Source of the DNA: an uncultured Collinsella sp.
GTDB taxonomy: Bacteria; Actinomycetota; Coriobacteriia; Coriobacteriales; Coriobacteriaceae
Length of the DNA: 64,000 nucleotides
Assembly: GCA_900541135.1 (NCBI GenBank)
Contig: UQIG01000005.1
Location: 1 to 64,000 of the forward strand
Direction of reading: 5' to 3'
Part shown: piece after piece, positions 26,717 to 33,251 of the stretch
Position numbering within the stretch: position 1 is the first letter of the stretch
Layout: each line of letters opens with the position of its first letter
The notes under the pieces: generated by a model
Told to the model about the DNA's origin: nothing
The model's database searches: none
Seen by the model: the letters and a program-made list of their open reading frames with translations, nothing else
Made by a program: the position numbers and the translations under genes

Positions 26717-26754
26717 TTGAATCATAGGAGAACGACCAAAGCTGTTTGATTCAA
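26717..26754. promoter_or_regulatory. Inverted repeat TTGAATCA / TGATTCAA in the bgl-rpiR divergent promoter
   Basis: A perfect 8-bp inverted repeat with 22 bp between the arms lies between the divergent genes. It is a candidate binding site for the RpiR-type regulator. Confidence 0.5.
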
Positions 26755-26796
26755 TAAATGAACCATAATATCGAGGAGAGCGGAAAGAGGGATCAC

Positions 26797-27630
26797 GTGA
26801 ATATCAATGACTTCGATGTGCTCAATCGCATTAGCTCCATCATCAACAGCGAGTTTGGGTCAAACGATGCCGCCATCGCTCGATATCTCATCGCTCACAT
26901 TAGGCGTTCGAGCGAAATCAATGTTGCCGCAATAACCCGCGATGCATTCGTGACCCGTTCCGCTGTTCGTCGTTTCTGCAATCGATTGGGCTACCAGTCT
27001 CTTAGCGATTTGAAAGAATCATTTACTCAATCAGTCTTTCCAAGCGACTTAAGCCATCGAGAGGAGGAATTTGGCTACGAGGAGTACAGGGCAGAGCTCG
27101 ACGTTCGCATGATCGAGATGTTCGCTGAGGTCGAAAGCGGCGTGTCCGATATCGCTATTAAGCACCTTGCCGACGAAATTGATGGCCATAAAAACGTTGA
27201 AATCTGGTGCACCAATAATGTGAGCGCCAATCTCGTACGATTTCAGCAGGAAATGTTTTATGCGGGCAAGATAGTTCGCATAGTTGCTGGGGCTAACATC
27301 GCGGAATTGAAAAACATGGGAGACGCTTCGCAGTCATTGATAATTCTCGTATCGGTCTCCGGGCTATTTGTGTCACAGGCGCGTGAGTATCTTGAGTGCC
27401 GTTCGGGCAGGAAGATTCTAATTACTGCGTTTAGCAACGATGACAAATCGAGGTCTTTTGACCGTGTATATCGTCTTGGTAATGCAGGAAACGGAATTGA
27501 CCGACTCGGCGTTTATTCGAAATACGCCATGACTTATTTCTTCGACTTGCTATCGTCGTGTTACTTGAGTCGCTACCCCTGCACCAAGGGGGAGCCGCTC
27601 TATGGGTCTACTTTGGCCTGGCCCGAGTAG
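26797..27630 (+). CDS. MurR/RpiR-family transcriptional regulator
   Basis: The protein (277 residues from this start) has an N-terminal HTH_6 domain (VTRSAVRRFCNRLGYQSLSD) and a C-terminal SIS phosphosugar-binding domain (about 120-250). RpiR proteins usually control an adjacent sugar operon in response to a sugar phosphate, here most likely bglA-bglP. I prefer GTG 26797, with AGAGGG six bases upstream; an ATG at 26758 is in frame but has no ribosome site. Codon use is more AT-rich than in the housekeeping genes. Divergent orientation and the inverted repeat at 26717 support local control. Confidence 0.82.
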   Translation: MNINDFDVLNRISSIINSEFGSNDAAIARYLIAHIRRSSEINVAAITRDAFVTRSAVRRFCNRLGYQSLSDLKESFTQSVFPSDLSHREEEFGYEEYRAELDVRMIEMFAEVESGVSDIAIKHLADEIDGHKNVEIWCTNNVSANLVRFQQEMFYAGKIVRIVAGANIAELKNMGDASQSLIILVSVSGLFVSQAREYLECRSGRKILITAFSNDDKSRSFDRVYRLGNAGNGIDRLGVYSKYAMTYFFDLLSSCYLSRYPCTKGEPLYGSTLAWPE

Positions 27631-27645
27631 TTGCGGCTCTTTAGT

Positions 27646-27725
27646 TCTCCCGCCTGGAGAATGAGCGTGGATAATCTGCCGCTTTGGCCTTAGGGCCGCG
27701 CTAAAAGTGGGAGATTATCCACGCT
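27646..27725. repeat. GAGCGTGGATAAT repeat, right copy, with hairpin
   Basis: TCTCCCGCCTGGAGAATGAG then CGTGGATAAT repeats 23595-23624. AGCGTGGATAATCT (27664-27677) is answered by its exact inverse at 27712-27725, giving a 14-bp stem. The rest of 27631-27940 holds nothing I can support. Confidence 0.55.
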
Positions 27726-27941
27726 CGATCGTGTCGTGGAAGCCCGATCGTGACCTATGTAATAGTGCGAGAGGGTCGTTATCGAAGGTCGATGCTGCAG
27801 ATGTACTCCACCGTGACAAAGTGTTCCCTCGGGAAATGTTGCCAGCGCAGCCAAATCCACCGTCCTTCATATCCAAACTCAACAAAATCGCAGGTCAAAG
27901 GTATATAGATACGCCCGGCACCGTGTATCTAGAGGTTTTCG

Positions 27942-27971
27942 TTGACAGCCCCCAAGGTTGCATCGTATTAT
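27942..27971 (+). promoter_or_regulatory. Sigma-A type promoter of the tRNA-tuf cluster
   Basis: TTGACA (27942-27947), 18 bp, TATTAT (27966-27971). It lies 60 bp before tRNA-Tyr. A matching sequence GAGGTTTTCRTTGACAGC recurs at the promoter ahead of rpmG. Confidence 0.75.
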
Positions 27972-28033
27972 CTTTTTCGTTCGCGGGTGCGGCGGTCCAA
28001 AAGACCAAAGAACCTGCGGATACTTGAACGATT

Positions 28034-28115
28034 GGGAGTTTGCCCGAGTGGTTAATGGGGACGGGCTGTAAACCCGTTGGCTCTGCCTACATAGGTTCGA
28101 ATCCTATAGCTCCCA
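28034..28115 (+). tRNA. tRNA-Tyr (anticodon GTA)
   Basis: This class II tRNA has a long variable arm, anticodon stem ACGGG/CCCGT around CTGTAAA with anticodon GTA, and T-arm ATAGGTTCGAATCCTAT. The CCA is not encoded. Confidence 0.95.
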
Positions 28116-28125
28116 CCCGTCAAGT

Positions 28126-28200
28126 GCCTGTATAGCTCAGTCGGTAGAGCACTTCGTTGGTAACGAAGAGGTCACCAGTTCAAGTCTGGTTGCAGGCTCC
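28126..28200 (+). tRNA. tRNA-Thr (anticodon GGT)
   Basis: Acceptor GCCTGTA/TGCAGGC, anticodon stem CTTCG/CGAAG around TTGGTAA with anticodon GGT, and CCA encoded. Confidence 0.95.
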
Positions 28201-28204
28201 ATCC

Positions 28205-28281
28205 GGCGGTGTAGCTCAGTTGGTTAGAGCACACGGTTCATACCCGTGGCGTCACTGGTTCGAATCCAGTCACCGCTACCA
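28205..28281 (+). tRNA. tRNA-Met (anticodon CAT), elongator type
   Basis: Acceptor GGCGGTG/CACCGCT, anticodon stem CACGG/CCGTG around TTCATAC. The three G-C pairs typical of initiator tRNA are absent. CCA is encoded. Confidence 0.93.
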
Positions 28282-28292
28282 TAGGTAACACG

Positions 28293-28323
28293 GTGGCTTC
28301 TCAATAGTATGTTGAGAGGCCAC
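28293..28323 (+). other. Perfect 12-bp hairpin in the tuf leader
   Basis: GTGGCTTCTCAA pairs with TTGAGAGGCCAC around a 7-base loop, between tRNA-Met and tuf. There is no T-run. It may act as a processing site separating the tRNAs from tuf mRNA or as leader structure. Confidence 0.5.
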
Positions 28324-28377
28324 TATGGTATAAAGGCAAAGTCCCGTCCGGGGACGACCTGTTTAGAGGAGGGCTTT

Positions 28378-29568
28378 ATGGCCAAAGAGAAGTTTGAGCG
28401 CACTAAGCCGCATGTTAACATCGGCACCATTGGTCACGTCGACCACGGCAAGACCACGCTGACCGCCGCCATCACCAAGGTTCTCTCTGAGACCGAGGGC
28501 TGCAAGGCTGACTTCACTGCGTTCGAGAACATCGACAAGGCTCCCGAGGAGCGCGAGCGCGGCATTACGATCTCCGTCTCCCATGTCGAGTACGAGACTG
28601 CTGCCCGTCACTACGCTCACGTTGACTGCCCGGGCCACGCTGACTACGTCAAGAACATGATCTCCGGTGCTGCTCAGATGGACGGCGCTATCCTGGTCAT
28701 CGCCGCTACCGACGGCCCCATGGCTCAGACTCGCGAGCACATCCTGCTCGCCCGTCAGGTCGGCGTTCCCTACATCGTCGTCTTCCTGAACAAGTGCGAC
28801 ATGGTCGACGATGACGAGCTCATCGACCTCGTCGAGATGGAGACCCGTGAGCTCCTCTCCGAGTACGATTTCCCCGGCGACGACATCCCCGTCATCCGCG
28901 GTTCCGCTCTGGGCGCTCTCGAGGGCGACGCCAAGTGGATGGACGCCATTCGCGAGCTCATGAAGGCCGTCGACGAGTACATCCCGACGCCTGCTCGTAA
29001 CAACGACCTCCCGTTCCTGATGGCCGTTGAGGACGTTATGACCATCTCCGGCCGTGGTACCGTTGCTACCGGCCGTGTCGAGCGCGGTGAGCTCAAGCTC
29101 AACGAGCCCGTCGAGATCGTCGGCATCAAGGATACCCAGAACACCGTCGTTACCGGTATCGAGATGTTCCGTAAGTCCATGGACTTCTGCGAGGCCGGCG
29201 ACAACGTCGGTCTGCTGCTCCGCGGCATCAAGCGCGAGGACATCGAGCGCGGCCAGGTTCTCTGCAAGCCCGGTTCGGTTACCCCGCACACCAAGTTCAC
29301 CGGCGAGATCTACGTTCTGACCAAGGAGGAGGGCGGCCGTCACACCCCGTTCTTCGATGGTTATCGTCCTCAGTTCTACTTCCGTACCACCGACGTTACC
29401 GGTACGGTCAAGCTCCCCGAGGGCACCGAGATGGCTATGCCTGGTGACCACATCACCATCGAGGGCGACCTCATCCACCCGATCGCCATGGAGGAGGGCC
29501 TGCGCTTCGCTATCCGCGAGGGTGGCCACACCGTCGGTTCGGGCATCGTCTCCACGATCATTGAGTAA
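28378..29568 (+). CDS. tuf: Elongation factor Tu
   Basis: This GTPase of 396 residues brings aminoacyl-tRNA to the ribosome. It shows GHVDHGKTTL (G1), DCPGHADYVKNM (G3), NKCDMVDD (G4), and the two beta-barrel domains. The ATG at 28378 follows AGAGGAGGGC; the frame is open upstream to 28309 without meaning. Unlike in the str operon of many bacteria, it sits here between tRNA genes and rpmG. A strong terminator follows. Confidence 0.98.
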   Translation: MAKEKFERTKPHVNIGTIGHVDHGKTTLTAAITKVLSETEGCKADFTAFENIDKAPEERERGITISVSHVEYETAARHYAHVDCPGHADYVKNMISGAAQMDGAILVIAATDGPMAQTREHILLARQVGVPYIVVFLNKCDMVDDDELIDLVEMETRELLSEYDFPGDDIPVIRGSALGALEGDAKWMDAIRELMKAVDEYIPTPARNNDLPFLMAVEDVMTISGRGTVATGRVERGELKLNEPVEIVGIKDTQNTVVTGIEMFRKSMDFCEAGDNVGLLLRGIKREDIERGQVLCKPGSVTPHTKFTGEIYVLTKEEGGRHTPFFDGYRPQFYFRTTDVTGTVKLPEGTEMAMPGDHITIEGDLIHPIAMEEGLRFAIREGGHTVGSGIVSTIIE

Positions 29569-29595
29569 ATTAGCTCTTTGATATAGCTGACTTAG

Positions 29596-29630
29596 AGAAC
29601 CCGGCACTTATAGGGGTGCCGGGTTCTTTT
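29596..29630 (+). terminator. Rho-independent terminator after tuf
   Basis: AGAACCCGGCAC pairs with GTGCCGGGTTCT around an 8-base loop, then TTTT. Confidence 0.9.
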
Positions 29631-29772
29631 CTGCAATGGATATTGAGCCGTTGCTGGTGTCGAGAGGATCGATAATGGTCCTGGATGCACCGTCGATTAG
29701 ATCTCGATGGCTTCATTGATGTGTTCCAAATATGAATGGATCCACCGAGAACCAATTGACTCGAGGTTTTCA

Positions 29773-29802
29773 TTGACAGCACTTACGTGGAGCTGATAAA
29801 GT
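29773..29802 (+). promoter_or_regulatory. Promoter of rpmG-tRNA-Trp-secE-nusG
   Basis: TTGACA (29773-29778), 18 bp, TAAAGT (29797-29802), 46 bp before rpmG. The -35 context resembles the promoter at 27942. Confidence 0.7.
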
Positions 29803-29847
29803 AACAACTCGTGCCCGTACGGGGCGGAAATGAAAGGTTCAGGATAC

Positions 29848-29997
29848 ATGCGTACTCTAGTTACTCTTGCGTGCACTGAGTGCAAGCGCCGCAACTATAC
29901 GACCACCAAGAACAAGTCGACCATGCCTGATCGTATGGAGATCAAGAAGTATTGCCCCTGGTGCCGTCACCACACGCTGCACAAAGAGACTCGCTAG
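29848..29997 (+). CDS. rpmG: 50S ribosomal protein L33
   Basis: This 49-residue large-subunit protein begins MRTLVTLACTECKRRNY and ends KYCPWCRHHTLHKETR. The two CxxC pairs mark the zinc-binding (C+) form. The position before secE and tRNA-Trp is a standard bacterial order. ATG at 29848 has AAAGGTTCAGGA upstream. Confidence 0.95.
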   Translation: MRTLVTLACTECKRRNYTTTKNKSTMPDRMEIKKYCPWCRHHTLHKETR

Positions 29998-30010
29998 TCT
30001 CTAGTCACAT

Positions 30011-30086
30011 ACGCCAGTAGTTCAATTGGTAGAGCATCGGTCTCCAAAACCGAGTGTTGAGGGTTCGAGTCCTTCCTGGCGTGCCA
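30011..30086 (+). tRNA. tRNA-Trp (anticodon CCA)
   Basis: Acceptor ACGCCAG/CTGGCGT, anticodon arm TCGGT/ACCGA around CTCCAAA with anticodon CCA, discriminator G, and CCA encoded. It lies 13 bp after rpmG. Confidence 0.95.
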
Positions 30087-30095
30087 GTCATTATT

Positions 30096-30127
30096 CCGTA
30101 AGCTCCCACTTGGGGGCTTACGGTTTA
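30096..30127 (+). terminator. Hairpin between tRNA-Trp and secE
   Basis: CCGTAAGCTCCCA pairs with GGGGGCTTACGG, followed by TTTA. It may be a weak terminator or RNA-processing element, since secE-nusG lie just downstream. Confidence 0.55.
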
Positions 30128-30162
30128 CTCATGTATAAGCGCATTGCGCGGAGGTAACCCAA

Positions 30163-30501
30163 ATGGCCAACAAGAAGAACAAGAAGAAGGCTCAGCAGCC
30201 GGCACCTGCCAACAGCGCTGCCGCCAACTCCAAGGTTGAGGCCAAGAAGGCCGTTGCCAAGAAGAACGAGAAGGCTGCGAAGTCCAAGAAGAACGAGAAG
30301 CCTGGTTTCTTCGCCCGCACCAAGAAGTATTTCGCTTCGGTCAAGTCCGAGATGAAGCGTGTCACGTGGCCCGATAAGAAGGAGCTCGTGAACTACTCGG
30401 TCGTCGTTTGCGCTTCTCTGATCGTCGTCGGCGTCGTCATCGCTCTGCTCGATGCTGGCTTTGGCGAGGCTCTTGCTCTGTTCTCTGGATTGAGGGGCTA
30501 A
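30163..30501 (+). CDS. secE: Preprotein translocase subunit SecE
   Basis: The protein of 112 residues has a long Lys/Ala-rich cytoplasmic N-terminus (about 1-50), the conserved amphipathic segment YFASVKSEMKRVTWPDKKEL and one membrane span (about 78-100). It clamps SecY in the translocon. GGAGG precedes the ATG. The gap to nusG is three bases, so both are in one operon. The basic extension is longer than in the smallest SecE proteins. Confidence 0.95.
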   Translation: MANKKNKKKAQQPAPANSAAANSKVEAKKAVAKKNEKAAKSKKNEKPGFFARTKKYFASVKSEMKRVTWPDKKELVNYSVVVCASLIVVGVVIALLDAGFGEALALFSGLRG

Positions 30502-30504
30502 ACC

Positions 30505-31041
30505 ATGTCTAAGCGTTGGTACGTCGTTCACACTTACTCTGGATACGAGAACCGCGTTAAGTCCGATCTCGAGCATCGCATCGAGACTATGGGCATGCAG
30601 GACCGTATCTTTGATATCGAGATTCCTATGGAGCGCGTCACCGAGATTAAAGAGGGTGGCAAGCGTGAGACCAAGGATTTCAAGATCTTCCCGGGTTATG
30701 TCCTGGTCCGCATGGAGATGGATGACGATGCTTGGACGTGTGTTCGTAACACGCCCGGCGTCACCGGTTTCCTAGGCGGCAACGGCAAGCCCGCTCCGCT
30801 TTCCCGCGACGAGTACAACAAGATGACTCGTCGTCCCGGTAAGGGCGATTCGCCCAAGCGCACCTCGGTTGATATTGAGGTCGGTACGTCCGTCCGCGTC
30901 ACCGATGGCCCGCTTACCGACTTTGATGGCAAGGTCTCCGAGGTTAACACCGAGGCTGGCAAGCTCAAGGTCACGCTGATGATCTTTGGCCGCGAGACGC
31001 CGGTCGAGCTCGACTTTAACCAGGTCGCTGTCATCGCTTAA
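30505..31041 (+). CDS. nusG: Transcription termination/antitermination protein NusG
   Basis: The protein of 178 residues has the NGN domain (RWYVVHTYSGYENRVKSDLE, FPGYVLVRM, VRNTPGVTGFLG) and a C-terminal KOW domain (VRVTDGPLTDFDGKVSEVN). It binds RNA polymerase and links it to Rho or ribosomes. It directly follows secE. Confidence 0.96.
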   Translation: MSKRWYVVHTYSGYENRVKSDLEHRIETMGMQDRIFDIEIPMERVTEIKEGGKRETKDFKIFPGYVLVRMEMDDDAWTCVRNTPGVTGFLGGNGKPAPLSRDEYNKMTRRPGKGDSPKRTSVDIEVGTSVRVTDGPLTDFDGKVSEVNTEAGKLKVTLMIFGRETPVELDFNQVAVIA

Positions 31042-31161
31042 GTTTTCGTCCGTTCGCGCGAGCGTGCTTCTTCTGTGACTGCTCATCTCAGGAGTGCTTC
31101 TAACACGTGCGTGCTTACGATATAGCAAGTACTTCACACTCGTGATTCGAAAGGAATGACC

Positions 31162-31590
31162 ATGGCTGAGAAGAAGGTTGCCAACGTCATTAAGCTCCAG
31201 ATTCCTGCTGGTGCAGCTAACCCCGCTCCTCCCGTCGGCCCCGCCCTGGGCGCTGCTGGCGTGAACATCATGCAGTTCTGCCAGGCCTTTAACGCCGAGA
31301 CGCAGGACAAGAAGGGCGACATCATCCCCGTTGAGATCTCTGTCTACGAGGATAAGTCCTTCTCCTTCATCACCAAGACCCCGCCGGCGGCTCACCTCAT
31401 CAAGAAGGAGCTGAACCTCAAGTCTGGTTCCGCTAAGCCCCAGGCCGACAAGGTTGGTCAGCTCTCCCAGGAGCAGCTCACCAAGATCGCCGAGATCAAG
31501 ATGCCGGACCTCAATGCCAACGACATTGACGCCGCCAAGAAGATCATCGCCGGTACCGCCCGTTCCATGGGCGTCACCATCGCTGAGTAG
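31162..31590 (+). CDS. rplK: 50S ribosomal protein L11
   Basis: The protein of 142 residues contains the proline-rich LQIPAGAANPAPPVGPALGAAGVNIM and the C-terminal rRNA-binding domain. I chose ATG 31162 (MAEKKVANVI), seven bases after AAAGGA; the ATG at 31156 directly abuts the Shine-Dalgarno and is unlikely. Confidence 0.96.
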   Translation: MAEKKVANVIKLQIPAGAANPAPPVGPALGAAGVNIMQFCQAFNAETQDKKGDIIPVEISVYEDKSFSFITKTPPAAHLIKKELNLKSGSAKPQADKVGQLSQEQLTKIAEIKMPDLNANDIDAAKKIIAGTARSMGVTIAE

Positions 31591-31707
31591 CGATTTCTTA
31601 TGGTAACGACGGGTGCTCCGAGCGGGGCGCCCGTTAAATGTGTGCAATAGGGCACACGATACGATGTGGGAGGGCTCACGCCCGTTTAACCACAGGAGGT
31701 AATGCAC

Positions 31708-32415
31708 ATGGCTAAGCATGGTAAGAGCTATAACGCCGCTGCCGAGAAGATCGACCGCGCCACGCTCTACACCCCCCTTCAGGCTGCCAAGCTCATCAAG
31801 GAGCTCGACACCGCCAAGTTCGACGAGACCGTCGAGGCTCACTTCCGTCTGGGCATCGATACTCGTAAGGCTGACCAGAACATCCGTGGTTCCATCTCCC
31901 TGCCCCACGGCACCGGCAAGACCGTTCGTGTTGCCGTCTTCGCCGAGGGCGAGAAGGCCCGTGAGGCTGAGGCTGCCGGCGCCGACATCATCGGTTCCGA
32001 CGAGCTCGTCGCCCAGATTCAGAAGGGCGAGATCAACTTCGACGCCGCTATCGCTACGCCGAACATGATGGCCAAGGTTGGCCGCATCGGTAAGATCCTT
32101 GGTCCCCGTGGCCTCATGCCGAACCCCAAGCTCGGCACCGTGACCATGGACGTCGCCAAGATGGTCTCCGAGCTCAAGGCTGGCCGCGTTGAGTACCGCG
32201 CCGACCGCTACGGCATCTGCCACGTGCCCCTGGGCAAGAAGTCCTTCTCTGAGCAGCAGCTCGTCGAGAACTACGCTGCCCTGTACACCGAGATCCTGCG
32301 CGTCAAGCCCTCTTCTGCTAAGGGCAAGTACGTCAAGTCCATCTCCGTGTCTTCCACCATGGGCCCTGGCGTCAAGGTCGATCCCGCTGTCCAGCGTGAC
32401 TTCCTGGCTGAGTAA
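31708..32415 (+). CDS. rplA: 50S ribosomal protein L1
   Basis: The protein of 235 residues binds 23S rRNA at the L1 stalk (GKILGPRGLMPNPKLGTVT). ATG 31708 lies eight bases after CAGGAGGT; ATG 31702 is too close to it. The 117-bp gap after rplK contains a GC-rich stem ACGGGTGCTCC/GGGGCGCCCGT near 31610-31635. L1 often represses its own mRNA, but I cannot define the site. A strong terminator follows. Confidence 0.96.
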   Translation: MAKHGKSYNAAAEKIDRATLYTPLQAAKLIKELDTAKFDETVEAHFRLGIDTRKADQNIRGSISLPHGTGKTVRVAVFAEGEKAREAEAAGADIIGSDELVAQIQKGEINFDAAIATPNMMAKVGRIGKILGPRGLMPNPKLGTVTMDVAKMVSELKAGRVEYRADRYGICHVPLGKKSFSEQQLVENYAALYTEILRVKPSSAKGKYVKSISVSSTMGPGVKVDPAVQRDFLAE

Positions 32416-32453
32416 CTGCTAGTTACTGCTTGAGCAAAGCAAGCATTGCTAAA

Positions 32454-32490
32454 GAAACCCGGTTCTGCCTTGCGCAGGACCGGGTTTCTT
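32454..32490 (+). terminator. Rho-independent terminator after rplA
   Basis: GAAACCCGGTTCTGC pairs with GCAGGACCGGGTTTC, then TT. Confidence 0.85.
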
Positions 32491-32503
32491 GCTATCGCGT
32501 CAA

Positions 32504-32542
32504 AACCACCTCAAAGGGGACAGTGTCCTCTTTGTGGTGGTT
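32504..32542 (-). repeat. Stop-codon hairpin repeat, copy A2
   Basis: On the minus strand AACCACCACAAAGAGGACA pairs with TGTCCCCTTTGAGGTGGTT. The TAA stop of the phosphoesterase gene (32541-32543) forms the first bases of the hairpin. The core GGACA corresponds to the GGGACAG of the other copies. Confidence 0.7.
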
Positions 32543-33251
32543 ACCAGAGTGTTCTGGCCGTTGAGGGCTCGATGGCTTCGTGGCGTTTGAGCTCGCGGCG
32601 TATGGTTTGTGAGTTGAGCCAAGCTGCTTGCCAGCCGCGGATGGGGTAGTGCGTCTGGTCGAGCTCAAACTGCGTATAGCCGCAGGCGTTGATGATCGTC
32701 GTTCCACACACATGCTGACGCTCGCGCTGAAAATCGCAACCGTAGCTTTGGTGCACATGCCCGTGCACCATGTAGTCGGGATTCCAGGATTCGAGTGCTG
32801 TGTTAAAGCACTCGAATCCTCGATGCGGCAGATCGTCCAGATCACCCATACCGGCGGCGGGTGCATGGGTAAGCAGAATGTCGCACCCGCCGACCATCCT
32901 AACCTTACGCGACAGCTTACGCATGCGCTTGGACATCTCGCGTTCGGTGTACATGTTGGCGCCGTCGCGATAACGCATGGACCCGCCAAGGCCCGCAATG
33001 CGGACGCCGCGATACACGTAAACGGAGTCTTCGATACAGATACAGCCGCCTGGTGCATGACGCGCGTAGCGGTCATCGTGATTGCCGCGAACGTAGATGA
33101 GCGGTTTGTTGATGACGGTGACCAAAAACTCAAGATAATCCGGGTCCAGATCGCCAGCGGACAAAATCAGGTCGACACCCTCAAAGCGTTCCTTGCGAAA
33201 GCACTCCCATAGGCATCGTTCTTCGGTATCGGCTATGGCAAGGATTTTCAT
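32541..33251 (-). CDS. Metallophosphoesterase (calcineurin-like, YfcE-type)
   Basis: The protein of 236 residues has metal-binding motifs in order: an N-terminal ADTE segment, SAGDLD, RGNHDDRYA, ILLTHAPA and VHGHVHQSYG. The first motif reads AIADTEER instead of DxH, so one metal ligand is altered. These enzymes hydrolyse phosphomonoesters or diesters in the cytoplasm; the substrate is unknown. Its ATG overlaps the stop of the BMP-fusion gene (ATGA), so the two are translationally coupled and probably work together. The stop codon lies within hairpin A2. Confidence 0.82.
   Translation of the reverse strand: MKILAIADTEERCLWECFRKERFEGVDLILSAGDLDPDYLEFLVTVINKPLIYVRGNHDDRYARHAPGGCICIEDSVYVYRGVRIAGLGGSMRYRDGANMYTEREMSKRMRKLSRKVRMVGGCDILLTHAPAAGMGDLDDLPHRGFECFNTALESWNPDYMVHGHVHQSYGCDFQRERQHVCGTTIINACGYTQFELDQTHYPIRGWQAAWLNSQTIRRELKRHEAIEPSTARTLW

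Noticed and set aside
27707..28027. Open frame of 106 codons before tRNA-Tyr
   Set aside because: It covers the repeat hairpin and the TTGACA/TATTAT promoter of the tRNA cluster and has no ribosome site.
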